Positions 1-12,090 of a DNA stretch of 64,000 bases are shown here, one piece after another (within the stretch, counting starts at the first letter, position 1; every line of letters begins with the position of its first letter). This stretch comes from Asterias amurensis. Lineage: Eukaryota > Echinodermata > Asteroidea > Forcipulatida > Asteriidae. Location of the stretch: the NCBI RefSeq assembly GCF_032118995.1, contig NC_092660.1:1813501-1877500 (forward strand). Direction: 5' to 3'. Under the pieces are notes generated by a model. The model saw only the letters and a list, made by a program, of their open reading frames with translations, had not been told where the DNA came from and made no database searches. Position numbers and translations under genes: made by a program.

Positions 1-55
1 TGTTTCCATCGTGGCCGAGCAGCTTAGCACAAGACTCTGTCGTCAGAGTGTTGGT

Positions 56-414
56 TTAAAGACACTGAACACTATTGCTAATTGTCAAAGACAAGTCTTC
101 TCACTTGGTGTATCTTAACATATGCATAAAATAACAAACCTGTGAAAATTTTAGCTCGATTGGTCGTTGCACCCTTGTCACACGAAGTTGTGTGCTTTCA
201 GATGCTTGATTTCGAGACCTCAAATTCTAAACTTGAGGTATCGAAATCAAATTCGTGGAAAAGTACTTCTTTCTCGAAAACTATACGTCACTTCAGAGGG
301 AGCCGTTTCTCACAATGTTTTATACCATCAACCTCTCCCCATTACTTGTTACCAAGTAAGGTTTTATGCTAATAACTATTTTGAGTAGTTACAAATAGTG
401 TCCATTGCCTTTAA
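56..414. mobile_element. MITE family A, full-length copy
   Basis: The ends are inverted: TTAAAGACACTG...ACACTATTG at the left and AATAGTGTCCA..GCCTTTAA at the right. The internal part carries a smaller hairpin (TTGATTTCGAGACCTCAAA against TTGAGGTATCGAAATCAAA). The same sequence recurs at least ten times in the window, always with TTAA at both ends, which suggests TTAA target duplication. The copy lies in the intron before the first PTP exon seen here. It has no coding capacity, so it is a non-autonomous DNA transposon. Confidence 0.75.
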
Positions 415-581
415 GCCTCATTCGTGGCAAAAGTTGCCTGAGATGAAATTATTAATTTTGAGAAGGCAAATACTATACTTTAGGACACTTTATGGGGTAA
501 ATTTCTTCATTTGGTATAAGATACGGATCAGCAGCTCACCTTCTGAATATCTCATTATTATTTTATGAATCACAATTCCAG

Positions 582-3500
582 GTCCAAATAAGGCTTCAGT
601 TTGTGATATGTGGAGGATGATATGGCAGGAGAATACCACTAAGATTGTCATGCTCACCAACCTACAAGAAGGAGTCAAGGTAATTTAAGATGCATTGCTG
701 CTGGGACAATAAGCTCACACTTATTTTTCACACCAAAAGTAGATTTGTAGTTGGTACCCTGTCTTTATGCAAGTATAAAGACAGTGGTTTCATAGGAGAC
801 TATGATTTTAAACGCGCAGTGACGTAAGCTTTCTGTGTTTTGATTGGTCCGAGGTGACGCTTGGCAGCTGCACCTTGTCCATGAAAATTGATGTGGTGAA
901 AGGTGATTATGGCTTCAATCACGAGCCTCAAAAGTGTGACGTCAGATGTCCAGACTAAACCAAAAGCAGCCGTCGTCCGTTGGTCTTGCGAGGGCGCTAT
1001 GTAAAGTCAAAGGTCAAACGGGTGCCTGATAAAGAGGGACATTAAACGGTATCTCAGTGCAGTCGGTGCTAGAAAGCGCACATTGCTCATTTATTTTAGC
1101 CGGGATGATTCTATTTGGTTTGTTCTATTCCTTTTTAATCTTTTAGGAAAAATGTGAGAAATATTGGCCAGACAAAACAGCACAGTACGGCGATTATGTT
1201 GTCACTTTGAAAAAAGAGGAAACACACGCAGACTACATTGTCCGAGACTTCATAATTACTCTAAAATTAGAGGTAATGAATTACATAACTTGTTTATCTT
1301 AATCCAACACAAACAGACTTTACAAAGTGTATAACTTCATAAAAATAGCGACCCATAAGTTTGAACTATGCCAGGTGCAGAACCGAAATAAACCATTTTA
1401 CCACGATCCTTTGCAATCACACTCTCCTACTGTCTATATACACTGTGGACGATGCCGTTTGTTTAAGTTATGCTCCAAATTCTACTTTTAAACACTCTAT
1501 AGGATGAATTGACCAGACAAGTTCGTCAGTATCATTCCACAACATGGCCCGATACCGCCTTGCCTGATGATCCAATCAAAGTGGTGAACTTTGTCAAAAT
1601 GGTAAAGTCCAGCTACAACCAAAAGAATGTTGGTCCAATGGTCGTTCATTGCAGGTTGGTACTTATGTGATTACATTTTTATTTTTTATTTTTTTTTTTT
1701 TTTTTACAGTTGATTAAAGACCACAGGGGAAACTGATAGGGAGGCAACCGTTATAAAGAAATCACTATGGGATTCCGGTTTAGGTCATTCAGAAGAACTT
1801 GGATTCCCGGCAGGATAATCTACATAACCAGGATCCCGGACTTGACCGGGAGCCCCAAAAATCCGCTAAATTCTCCTGGAAGATTTTCCATTTAGGATTT
1901 CAGCTCAAAACTAAAAAATTACTGTTTCACAAAAAAATGTAATGATTTGAACAAACTTTAGTCGATGTGAATAGAACAACACTTGATTTCTGTCTGTTGG
2001 ATGTATTTAGTAATCAAGCAGATGGAAATAGAGTTTAGAGAGGTAAATTAAGCAAGAGAACAGGATCGGGTGCAATTGAAATTTAGGCAGAGACTAAAAA
2101 GTATGCATCAATATTATAGTTCATGCATGTAGTTTTTTTTTTTTAGCACTGGAATCGGTCGTACTGGTGTGTTTTTGGTTTTGGACGCCATGTTGGACCA
2201 GGCAAAGGCAGAAGATCGAGTCGATATCTGGAACTTTGCTTGCGGCATGCGAGACAAACGGATGAAGATGATTCAATCACCGGTAAATTAGATACTTCAA
2301 TTTATCTCAGGTCATTTGTTCCGTCTAGTTTCTTCTCGTTTTGTCCAATGTTTTCTTGAATTGTAAAATGATTTTTTTTGTATTAATCAAAACAGGCCCA
2401 ATATGAGTTTATCTTTGATGTCCTGATTGAGACGTTCCTTTGTGGTGACACCAGCATCAAACCGAAACAGATTACCACCAAGCTGACTGCTTTGAAGAAA
2501 GTCACAAAGGGCAGTGGGAAGACAGGACTGCAACTAGAGTTTGAGGTGACAATTCATTTTATTAATTTTATCATTTTTATTTCAGGTTGTTTCATTTCAT
2601 TGTTTTTGAGGAGACTTGAAATGTACCAACATTTCATTAAAAGTGTTCTTCCCTTGAACTGTGTGTGATAAGCACTGGCAAAGTCGCCATATTAAATGCA
2701 ATTTTAAACATCTCCCTGCTTAATTTTGTACAAAATCTCCCTGATTACGAATGTATGATGTCATCTCTGACGTAGTCATAAGGTACCTGAAATAAGCATT
2801 TAATCTTCACCTAATCATACTACATTGTATATTCAAATCATTATTTCTGTCTTTAATAAACAGACCCTGAATTTGGTCACCAATATTCCGGACCCTGACA
2901 AATTTAAAGGAGGTCGGCAAACAGAAAACGTTGAGAAGAACCGATTTCCAGACAAACTACCTGGTGAGGTTTTTGTTCAGTTTATAAATGACTTCTCATG
3001 ACAAAGCTGTTGTATGTTTCTTAGCAAAATAGATTTTTCTACCAAATTAAAGTTGTAATTGTTCAGCGATCATTTTGAAATAAATGCATTCAGCGGGGGT
3101 AAGTTCTTCAACCACACAGTTGCTAATTTAAAGCTTGGTTGAACCAGCTCAAAGCATGCTCTATTTAGGACATCCTTGTTGGATCAAACAGTGAAATTAA
3201 TAACACCAACATTTTATTTTTCAAGCTGATCAGTTCCGACCTCACTTGATGACATCAGGACAACATGGATCCAACAACTACATCAATGCCTGCTTTCTTA
3301 ATGTAAGTCATCATACTTCAGTGATTTGTTGAGTTCCTTTTGATAAACCAAACCATCACAGAAATATTTCCATCTAATAGCTCACTGATTCTAAAGTTCA
3401 TACCAGTACCAATACTCCAGAGAAATATTTCCATCTGAAAGCTCACTGATTCTCAGTTCATACCAGTACCAATCCTACAGAGAAATGTTTCCATCTGAAA

Positions 3501-5727
3501 ACTCACTGTTTTTAAAGTTCATACGACTAGCAACCCTCAAAAGAAATACTTGCATCTGAATTTAAAATTCACTAGTACCTATTTCAATTGCCAAAAACAA
3601 AATAATTTATTTAAGTTTTGGGGTTCTGTTTTGCAACTCCTTGAAAAAAGGGTGCACTTTACGTAAAACCTCACTGGACCCGAATTACCTCGGCCGTCAT
3701 GGATCAACAATTTTTCTGGCAACTTTCTTAATTTACAGAGTCCTAGCTCCAAAGGAAAGTACATTGCTACCCAAATGCCCTTACCCCACACCATCAGTGA
3801 CATGTGGAGAATGGTCTATGACTACAAGTCAACTTGTATCGTCATGTTGAATACAGTAGACAAAAACGATCCGGTAAGTAGAACATGTACCGTTGCTTGG
3901 AAAATCAATTTCGAAAATCGAATTTATTTGATATGAAATATTGTACTTTTAAAAACTGTTTTTATTGTATTTGTAATTTTTTATTTTTCAATTAATTTGA
4001 AACGAAGTTAAACCATTAATTATTGTTTACTAAAGCTAAAAGTACACATAAATTGTGTTATTATCTAAAAGTAATTTGTTCATTAATTTGATTAAATTTA
4101 TCAATATCTCTACTAATTTGTCTTCCTCACAGACATGTGTTGAGTATTGGCCAGAGAGAGACTCTGCATCATATGGCAATCTGACAGTCACTCTACAGTC
4201 TACTAATAAAGTGGGACCAAACATCATTATACGCTACCTAGCCCTGGCTGATGATCAGGTACAATGCTAGAATTAATCATTGAAACTAGGGTTGTCTAAG
4301 TAGGTCACTGTGGCTGTGACTTTGGCTGTAGCTAATGGTGTTACTTCCCTGGCGGATATACAGAGTACCAGGCCCAGAATTCATATGATTTGATTTCTTG
4401 TAAAAACATTCGATTTAAAGCAAACTACTAAAGAGGACGGCACAAATTCATTATGTCCGAGGAGGTAAAAGCCTCTGTTGCAGTTCGTCTTGATTATGGT
4501 GTCCCTTCAAACCTTTCCAACAGTTTTAAGATTGTCCATTGTGAAGTGTATAATGTATAATGTCCCTATCTTGAAAATAAAGGACAGTTCACTTCAAGCC
4601 TTTACCTGTTTGAAAGGCAGAATCGTTTAACTCACTGACACTATTCCAGGTTGCATAATACATCAATGGTGCCTTGACGTCAATGCCTTACTTGGGGCAT
4701 ACCTACAATGTCATTACAAAATCAAACAACAAGTTTTGTTTGCACTGACTGACTTTCCAATTCCAGAAGTTGTAAGTTTTTGTTTCATACTTGTCATTGA
4801 TACACAGGAATCCCGTCTGATTTGTCACCTTCAACTACTCAACTGGCCCGTTGGTGGCGTACCATCGTCACCAAAATCCATCGTAGAGTTGGTGACAGCC
4901 GTTAAAGAGTGGCAACTCCAGCATAAAGACGACCGAATTATAATTCAGTGCATGTATGATGTTTGGTCTTTTACTTCTGCTAGTTTTCAATAAAAACACA
5001 ATCCAATAAAACTCTGAAAAATAAATGTTGTAACTTTAAGCTGGCTCATTGTTTTGAATGAAAAGAACAGAGTTTACGTTTTGCGGTTTGTGACAGTAAC
5101 TTGATAATTTTTCAACTATTTTCAACGTATTTCAGTGAAGATCCAGATATAAATATAAAAAAAGAGAAGAAACATCTCTAAGATTTGCTGTAAGAATATG
5201 ATAGGATGGTAGAATTGTTTGTGTTTGAAACAGAAGAAATCCCAAAACTTTTACTGTGTACACGACAACTCAAATGATTTTGTGGTTTTTTGTTTGACAG
5301 TGACGGTGAGGGCGCTAGTGGAACATTCTGTGCTCTCCTTAACGTCATAGAGAAACTGAATATTGACAATGTGGTGGATGTCTTCCAAGAAGTCAAGAAA
5401 CTCAGAGTCTCATGTCATAGATTGGTGCAGTCACAGGTAAGCTGAGTTTGGTATCTCAAGGGTTGATACTGCTGTTATGCCGTGCGTTTCAGTAATGTTT
5501 AGCCTAAGTAAATGCGTGTAAAGTCTTCATCAAAAAGTGCGCACAACATTTCGTAAAACCTGAATGAAATGATTCTTCATTCAGAGGACTTGAAAATTAA
5601 GTTACAAATGAAAAACCAAATATTGCATTTGATATTTTCGTTTTATTTCGTTCAGGAGCAGTACGAGTTGATATACGAGGCCATACGGATGCATCTGGGC
5701 GCTGCCGTCGTGTATGCAAACATTTAG
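582..5727 (+). CDS. Receptor-type protein tyrosine phosphatase, 3' part (tandem D1-D2 catalytic domains)
   Basis: Twelve exons join in frame: 582-679, 1147-1272, 1503-1654, 2147-2282, 2396-2545, 2864-2963, 3226-3302, 3739-3873, 4133-4258, 4808-4953, 5301-5436, 5656-5727 (stop TAG). The gene begins upstream of the window, so the ectodomain, membrane segment and D1 start are not seen. D1 shows the WPD loop (TTWPDTALPDDP) and the P-loop HCSTGIGRTG, split by an intron inside the serine codon after the catalytic Cys; the usual HCSAG alanine is Thr. The Q-loop follows (QSPAQYEF). D2 starts near 2.9 kb (RFPDKL, then NNYINACFLN). Its WPD is WPV and its P-loop is QCIDGEGASGTF, so the Cys remains but the Arg is Ala: D2 should be catalytically dead, as in many receptor PTPs. 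The enzyme removes phosphate from phosphotyrosine at the inner face of the membrane. The subtype cannot be named without the ectodomain. Confidence 0.9.
3358..3565. repeat. About 62-bp tandem repeat in a PTP intron
   Basis: Three to four diverged copies of a unit containing AGAAATATTTCCATCTGAAA, GCTCACTGATTCT and GTTCATACCAGTACCAAT lie head to tail between exons 3226-3302 and 3739-3873. No function is apparent. Confidence 0.8.
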
Positions 5728-6100
5728 ACCCCCCCCCCCCGCCCATCAACTTGTGGAAGCCGTTACCAAAACGACCAGTCAAGTAAAGATAGAAAGTGGT
5801 CTACTTTATAAGATGGTCAAACTAACTTTTATTGTTGTTATTTAAGGGTGGTAATTGTTTCGACCGATTTTGTTTGAGGTTTTTTTTTCCGTGCTGATGG
5901 GCAAGCGGACTCGATTGACAGAAAAGTTCGTTCTGGTCAAGAGGATGTTACACAAATAGTTCTGAAATGTTGCAAATTTACTTCAACCGAATTTTCCCCC
6001 ATTATTGTTAAGCCCACAGATTGGAAAATGTATACAAATGTTGCACTTTTCCTTTAAAATTTCTTTTAAATTAATAAATTTATTACTGTTTTATGACCGA
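5728..6100 (+). other. 3' UTR and poly(A) signal of the receptor PTP gene
   Basis: The stretch after the stop holds a run of Cs (about 5730-5739) and no open frame of note. An AATAAA lies at 6073-6078, about 350 bases past the stop, and is the best poly(A) signal candidate. The end point is inferred. Confidence 0.5.
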
Positions 6101-7075
6101 GTCACATGTGTTTTTTTATGCTGCAGAAATCGGGGGAAAATCATAAAGTGAACGGGTTTTCATTTTAAAACATGTGCCTGAATTGTAGGTTTTTACAGGT
6201 TGGTTGTATAATTGTGGTTAAAAATGTTAATCAATTAATACGTACAAATCAAAGGTTTAGATGGGACATCGTAGCAAGAGTCCGGCCATAGTTTTTGGAA
6301 TAAAATATACTAACTTTTAAACTAATAAATAGGTCATTCAATACTCAGACATTATTCAAACAATTTGTGAACTTAGGCTTTAAGAAGGAAACTAACTACA
6401 CCCATTCTATAGGGTTGGAAGTTCGAACTCAGCAATATTAGATACTTCTAAAAGTATACTTTGTTCATTTCCTGCTTTTATCCCCATTGAGAACCAATAC
6501 CACAGACAATGTAAAATGAAAGTTATGCGATTCGTGTCGATCCTTGAGCAGCTGTATTATTTTATAGTAGTCATGCCTATTTTATTTAGTACTTCTTATT
6601 ATTAAAGTAGGTTATAATGCCATCAATGTATAATACTGCAAATACAATTTGATAAGATCAACTGTAAGCCAAGAGTACTTGAAAGAAAATTATATAAACA
6701 GAATCTGAAATAACGTTAAGTTTACTTTATTTTATTATACTCAGACATAAATACATTTACTTTTTGTTTATATTGTAGTCAGAACTTTTCAGAAGGAGGT
6801 TAAATATGTACGTTTTATTAGTTTATGGTAATGTTACTTAATAAAATGTAGATGGTTTTTCAGGAATGCTGTCATAGACCTAACAATATTATTTACAAAG
6901 AGTCCGAACCTTTTGAGAGATCGATCTATCGGTTGTTCAAGCAGTGCCAAATTGCATGAAGCTGATAAGCAGAAAATACTGCTACGAACATTTTAAACAA
7001 AATATTGAAAGTCTCCCAGTGTCTTGAAAAGATATTAAATATATTTGTTCGAACAATTAAAGATTAATTTTTTAT

Positions 7076-7278
7076 TTTCAGATGCCTTGAATTCTAGACC
7101 TCAGCTAAGGTCTCTTATTCAATTCAAATATTTTAGTGAGAAATTACTCTTTTTTCTCAAACAATATGTTAGTTCACCATGTTTTATACTAACAACAGCT
7201 CTCCATTCCTCATTACCAAGTAGGTTTTTATGCTAATAATTATTTTGAGTAATTACCAATAGTGTCCAGTGCCTTTAA
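7076..7278. mobile_element. MITE family A, right-hand fragment
   Basis: The sequence runs from the middle hairpin (TCAGATGCCTTGAATTCTAG) to the terminal TACCAATAGTGTCCAGTGCC and TTAA. The left half is missing or unrecognisable. Confidence 0.65.
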
Positions 7279-7554
7279 CCATTTAATTCTTGTCTTATAT
7301 AAATGTGGATAATTAAAACTAATATGTGAAAATTTAATATCTTACAGGTGGTAGAATGTTTTATTTACTGGGAAATTTTGAGCCGTTATGAAGAATACTC
7401 CACTATTGGAATAAGAAGCTATTCCGACAGTAACATTTCTCAAATTCAAATTTTTGGGGATACAATGTGAAATATTTCCACACAACCATATGGAGTGATA
7501 GTAATGTTTACATTTTTATAAATTTGTTTCAACAAAACCTCAACAAAATGGAGT

Positions 7555-7735
7555 AGTTGGTATGACACAGACACTGCTCTATTACTGCAAGGGTCATGGG
7601 TTCCAATCCCACCCGAGTAATATGCCTGTGATTTTTCTCACAGAACTCGGGTAAGTACAGAGTATACAGTGCTAACAGACATCAGTGTATATGGGTAAAA
7701 ACCTAAAATGAATATGAAAATACAAATTATATAGA
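7555..7735 (+). mobile_element. tRNA-headed SINE (family 5)
   Basis: The copy carries a tRNA-like B box (GGGTTCCAATCCCACCCGAG) followed by the body CCTGTGATTTTTCTCACAGA, CTCGGGTAAGTAC and CATCAGTGTATATGGG. The same head and body recur at about 14700-14835, 23333-23530 and 30243-30400. Confidence 0.65.
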
Positions 7736-8217
7736 ATTAAAGGTACATGGACACAAATTCAAGGAAACAAGATAACCCTGACACTCATGGACGACCCCAG
7801 TATGATGAGCAGCTGACCGAGAGTATCAAGATTATCATATTCAAGAAACTGGTTACCAAACAAAACTGTTTTGACACGATCACAAATTTGTTTTATACCA
7901 AAGTTGAGAGTCTGCGTATGTCAGAGTTTAATTTCTGTCTGAAAGAAGGATAAATGATGCGGTTATTCAGAAATACATGTTTTCAAGTCACATTCCAAAA
8001 ACTAGTACAAATAAGAAAACTGTAAACAATGTAAACATAGAGGCCTACTGCCACGTTGCAATAATTCAAGAAATGATTTTTGAATAACTTGGTGTATCTC
8101 AACATGTGCATAAAACAATAACCCTGTGAACATTGGAGCTCACCAAGTGAGAATACTGGTCTTTGACAATATTACCAAAGTTGTCCAGTGTCTTTAAAAA
8201 GCCTTATTGATTAAACT

Positions 8218-8582
8218 TTAAAGACACTGGACACTATTGGTAATTGTCTCAGACCAGTCTTTTCACTTGGTGTATCTCAACATGATTATGCATAAATAAC
8301 AAACTTGTGAAAATTTGAACTCAATTGGTCGTCAAAGTTGCGAGAAAATAATGGAAGAAGAAAACACCCTTGACGTACAAGTTGTATGCTTTCTTTCAGA
8401 TGCCTTGAATTGAGACCTCAGCCGAGGTCTCGAATTCAATTAAAATATTATACTTCTTTTCTCCAAAACTATGTTTCTCACAATGTTTTTCATTATCAAC
8501 AGCTCTCCATTGCTCACTACCAAGTAAGTTTTTATGCTTACAATTATTTTGATTAATTACCAATAGTGTTCAGTGTCTTTAA
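8218..8582. mobile_element. MITE family A, full-length copy
   Basis: It starts TTAAAGACACTGGACACTAT and ends CCAATAGTGTTCAGTGTCTT followed by AA, with an internal hairpin around TTGAGACCTCAGCCGAGGTC. A shortened relative sits directly upstream at about 8080-8206. Confidence 0.75.
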
Positions 8583-8583
8583 A

Positions 8584-8712
8584 TGAGCTAAGGGTCTTTT
8601 CCAAACCTCGTCATGGGCTCTGGCTGCGGCTTGCCAGCTCTGTTTGAGTTAGCTCAAGCCTGAAGCCAAAGCCGGAGCCCAAGCCGAGGTTTGGAAAAGG
8701 CCCTTAGCTTTG
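8584..8712. repeat. Foldback element with arms of about 28 bp
   Basis: The left arm has GAGCTAAGGGTCTTTTCCAA and ACCTCG; the right arm is its near complement, CGAGGTTTGGAAAAGGCCCT then TAGC. It has MITE-like structure. It lies immediately downstream of the putative terminal exon at 8742-8876. Confidence 0.65.
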
Positions 8713-8933
8713 AATGACATCGTACAGTCAATAGGGCGCCCTCATGGTCCAGCTGAGTTCACTTGAATAGTTCGCCTTGTGTGCAGAATCATCTGGCTAG
8801 ACTCGACGCAGTCCTCCTTCAGCTGGTTGCACAGTCCAAAAAGTTCTTCAGCATCTGCATCAAAGTGTCGCAAAAACTGTGGGAGAGAATTTTTAATTTT
8901 TGATTACAAACAAACCATTGTTATGAATTTGTT

Positions 8934-9305
8934 AAGGGCTCCTAGGCACTGGCCAGGTTGGGTAATAGTTTAAAACCAGTGTTTTCACTTGGTGTTGTCA
9001 AACATTTTGCATAAAAATAACAATAATCTGCAACAATTTGGGCTCAGTTGGTCATCAAAGCAAAAACACCCATGCTGCACAAATTTTGATTGCTTACAGA
9101 TTTCTGAGAAAGCAGAAGGCCTCTGAGAAAGCAGAAGGCCTGAAGTCTTTCTCAGATTCAAATATTTTAGTGAGAAGTAGAAACTACCTCTTTCGCAAAA
9201 ACTTTTACTTCAGAGGGAGTTATTTCTCATGTTGTATACTTTCAAAAGCTCTCAATTGCTTGTATCACCATTAATTTTGTGTTATGCTCGTATACATTTT
9301 GATTA
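8934..9305. mobile_element. MITE family A, old diverged copy
   Basis: It keeps recognisable pieces in order (CACTGG near the left end, TTTTCACTTGGTGT, GGGCTCAGTTGGTCATCAAA, TTACTTCAGAGGGAG) but the ends are eroded. It contains a local duplication of GAGAAAGCAGAAGGCCT. Confidence 0.5.
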
Positions 9306-9956
9306 TAAATAGACCATGTGAGCTATGTTTACAATAAGTGTGGCCTTGTTCATTCTTTGGCTAGTCCTGGCAGGCAAGAAACTGCACTGGTCATATGGGA
9401 AAGTTGAAATTTTGTGCCATAATTTCCACACATAAATCCAAGAGTTATAAAAGTAAACCTGGACAAGTTTTGAGATGTGCCCCTTTTTATCATATCAAAA
9501 GTTGATGAAAATTGGACAGTGCAGTCTCCATAAAATACAAGATTTTATGTTTCCTTCCATTGGGCTGTGTACCGTGCCTGCAGGAAGCCTATGCTTGGTA
9601 GTGGCTCTTTTGTAAACATTTCAGATAAATTATCCTAAGGAATAGTCAAGAGAGACTGTCATCCAACCCAGATCACAAAAATCCTTCATCTGCAAGCATG
9701 ACGCAGTCAAACAGCACTTCTGACAAATTTTACAGAGCAGTGATTTGTTTAGCCGTTGTTCTTCTTCGTTAAAAAATGAAGCTCCAGTTTTAATGAAGAC
9801 GCCACATATTGGATGGCTGTTTTTTTTTTAAGAATGAAAACTAAACTAAGAATGAATGTGCATTCAAAGTTTGAAGATTTCAACCTTCAATGGTGATTGA
9901 TTTGGGGTCCCCTTCATCTCTTACCAAAACTTGGAGATAAATGTCAAAGAAAATGT

Positions 9957-10066
9957 TAAAGGGACACGTTGCCTTTGATTGGGCGAGTTGGTCGTTTCAT
10001 AACAAACAGGTTTCAAACGCTTATCAACGACCAACTCAAACAAATCCAAAGCAACGTGTCCCTTAA
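9957..10066. mobile_element. MITE family B, short copy
   Basis: A 110-bp foldback with ends TTAAAGGGACACGTTGCCTT and (complement) AAGGGACACGTTGCTTTGGA, with the GCGAGTTGGTCGTT / AACGACCAACTC arms inside. TTAA is present at both ends. Longer relatives are at 41423-41661 and about 26010-26245. Confidence 0.7.
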
Positions 10067-10802
10067 CAAATCTTTTCAAAGTTTCTTACCATGCGGTCTG
10101 TTGTTGACTTGTTGATGTTTCCTTCACCATGCCTGTTGCAACAACTCCAGCTGTAGGCTACTCACCACTGCATACAAGACTCGACTGAAAATAAAGAAAA
10201 CAAAACTAGGGGTGAGAGTCATTGCCATCAAAAAGGCCTGAAACTGGGTTACAAATTCTAAGGTTTGTTTGAAATGACGGCATTTCCACCTTTTGGTAAA
10301 CCAATGAGTTATAGATTTAGAGGAGCTTTTTGAACAGTGTCCGCAGCACTAGAGAATTAGATCAAACAGCAGGATTTCTTTATAATGGAAAAAATACTGT
10401 CTGGTTTTCTTCACTAGGTCAACATAAAAAGTCTGAATTCAAATAAAAGACTGAGAATCTCATCCTAGACCAGCTCTTGACCATTTAATGGTTACTCTGC
10501 ATTGATAGTTCTAAGACAAGCTGAACATTGTTTCAAGAATGAGCCATTGTTCTTATTTGCAGAAACACACATGATACTTTTAACTCTTATAATTTATTTT
10601 GATGATGGCTAACTCGCTGGTAGATTGGTTGTAAGTCATGGGTTTAATGACTCACAAATAGTAAACAAACAAAAAATTGCTGATAATGTAACCATAAAAG
10701 TAGACTATGTTCTAATCCAACATTATTGAGGTTCTTTTCAAGATGTTCAAAAATTACTGTATATTTCTCAAAGCTTTTTTGTTCAAATTAACTGGAAAGA
10801 TC

Positions 10803-11262
10803 CTTTGTTTGTTTGTTTGTTTGTTTGTTTGTTTGTATGTTTGTTTGTTTGTTTGTTTGTTTGTTTGTTTGTTTGTTTGTATGAATGATCTTTCCATCAA
10901 GGAAACTCAGCAAACTCCCACAAAGGGATATAAACACCAATCTGGCAACAACCATTCTCTCTCATACAAACATTGGTTTAATGTCTATGAATTTTGAGTT
11001 GCACAAATCAAGAAATTGTGATTTATCAGTAACTAGACGACAATATTTATTCTAGTCATTGTGAAATTGGTTGTTAGCATGGGGATTCGAACCCACAACC
11101 TCGTGATTGCAAGTCCTGCAGTCTAACCACTGGACCCCGGTGACGACAATACTTATTCTAGTCATTGTGAAATCAGTGGTTAGCCTGATAGGATTCGAAC
11201 CCACAACCTCGTGATTACAAGTCCTGCAGTCTAACCACTTGACCACGGTGACCAGAAAGACT
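10803..11262 (-). mobile_element. SINE family 1 with a doubled tRNA-like head and (CAAA)n tail
   Basis: Read on the minus strand, two tRNA-like heads follow each other, each with GTGGTTAGACTGCAGGACTT and a B box GGTTGTGGGTTCGAATCC, each followed by ATTTCACAATGACTAGAATA. Then come the body (AGAGAATGGTTGTTGCCAGA, CCCTTTGTGGGAGTTTGCTG) and a CAAA tail, seen on the plus strand as (GTTT)n at 10803-10880. Other copies are at about 58370-58566 and 63618-63898. Confidence 0.75.
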
Positions 11263-11847
11263 ATCATGCAGTGGTCAAATCAAGTCAAGTTACCTTAAGA
11301 TTACCTTGATACCAAAACTGTCACCAGCTACTTGTTCCAGAGTTGTCAGCAATGCGCACAATCACCTCTTGCCACATTCTCTTCAGAAGAATGGACTGTG
11401 AAAAACAAAAGCAGATTAAATAGCCTGTGGAGTGAAAGTTAGGAGCTGCAGAGGAAAAGTTAGTGGCTGTGGAGGGAATCGTTAGTTTGCTTTTAAACTT
11501 ACCCAATACTTAACCTTCTGATAAATCAGTTACTTAAAAACTGAATGGTCCTTTGCTCTTGTTCTGTCTTCATTGTCATATGAACTTGCGGGAAGATCAC
11601 CTTGGCTGAAGATGTGAAGACTAGCTCGCCATGTTCAGAACAAACTGCATAGCTGGAAGAAAATCATTAAAAACAATGTTAGCGTTTGACACAATAGTAA
11701 GCTTAAGTGGGGTTCTGATACCTTACCAAACTGTTCTCATCGGTGTCCAAGAGATGCTACCATCAAGGCACAATAACTTCTGTGGGAAAAACAAAAACAA
11801 AGTTAAAGCCAGTCGATAAAACGTAAAAAGCTGCAGGTGGAGGGAAA

Positions 11848-12090
11848 GGTTGTTAGAAGCTGTGGAAATAAAAGGTTGTTAGAAGCTGTGGAGTAAAACG
11901 GTTGTTAGAAGCTGTGGAGATAAAAGGTTGTTAGAAGCTGTGGAGTAAAACGGTTGTTAGAAGCTGTGGAGATAAAAGGTTGTTAGAAGCTGTGGAGTAA
12001 AACGGTTGTTAGAAGCTGTGGAGATAAATGGTTGTTAGAAGCTGTGGAGTAAAACGGTTGTTAGAAGCTGTGGAGTTAAACGGTTGTTAA
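11848..12090. repeat. 26-bp minisatellite with two alternating variants
   Basis: About nine copies of GGTTGTTAGAAGCTGTGGAG followed by either TAAAAC or ATAAAA. The two variants mostly alternate, giving a 52-bp higher-order period. Worn relatives of the unit occur at about 11405-11475. Confidence 0.9.

Larger units (their letters stand above)
6101..8741. other. Gene-poor interval between the PTP gene and the 8.7-13.9 kb remnants
   Basis: AT-rich sequence without a supported exon. It holds a right-hand fragment of MITE A (about 7076-7278), a tRNA-headed SINE (about 7555-7735), a short MITE A derivative (about 8080-8206), a full MITE A (8218-8582) and a foldback element (8584-8712). Short open frames here lie inside those repeats. 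Confidence 0.6.

Noticed and set aside
142-388. Overlapping open frames of about 75 residues
   Set aside because: They lie within a MITE A; the same frames recur at other copies such as 46692-46905.
10743-10997. 84-residue open frame rich in Cys-Leu-Phe-Val
   Set aside because: It is the translated (GTTT)n tail of a SINE, not a gene.
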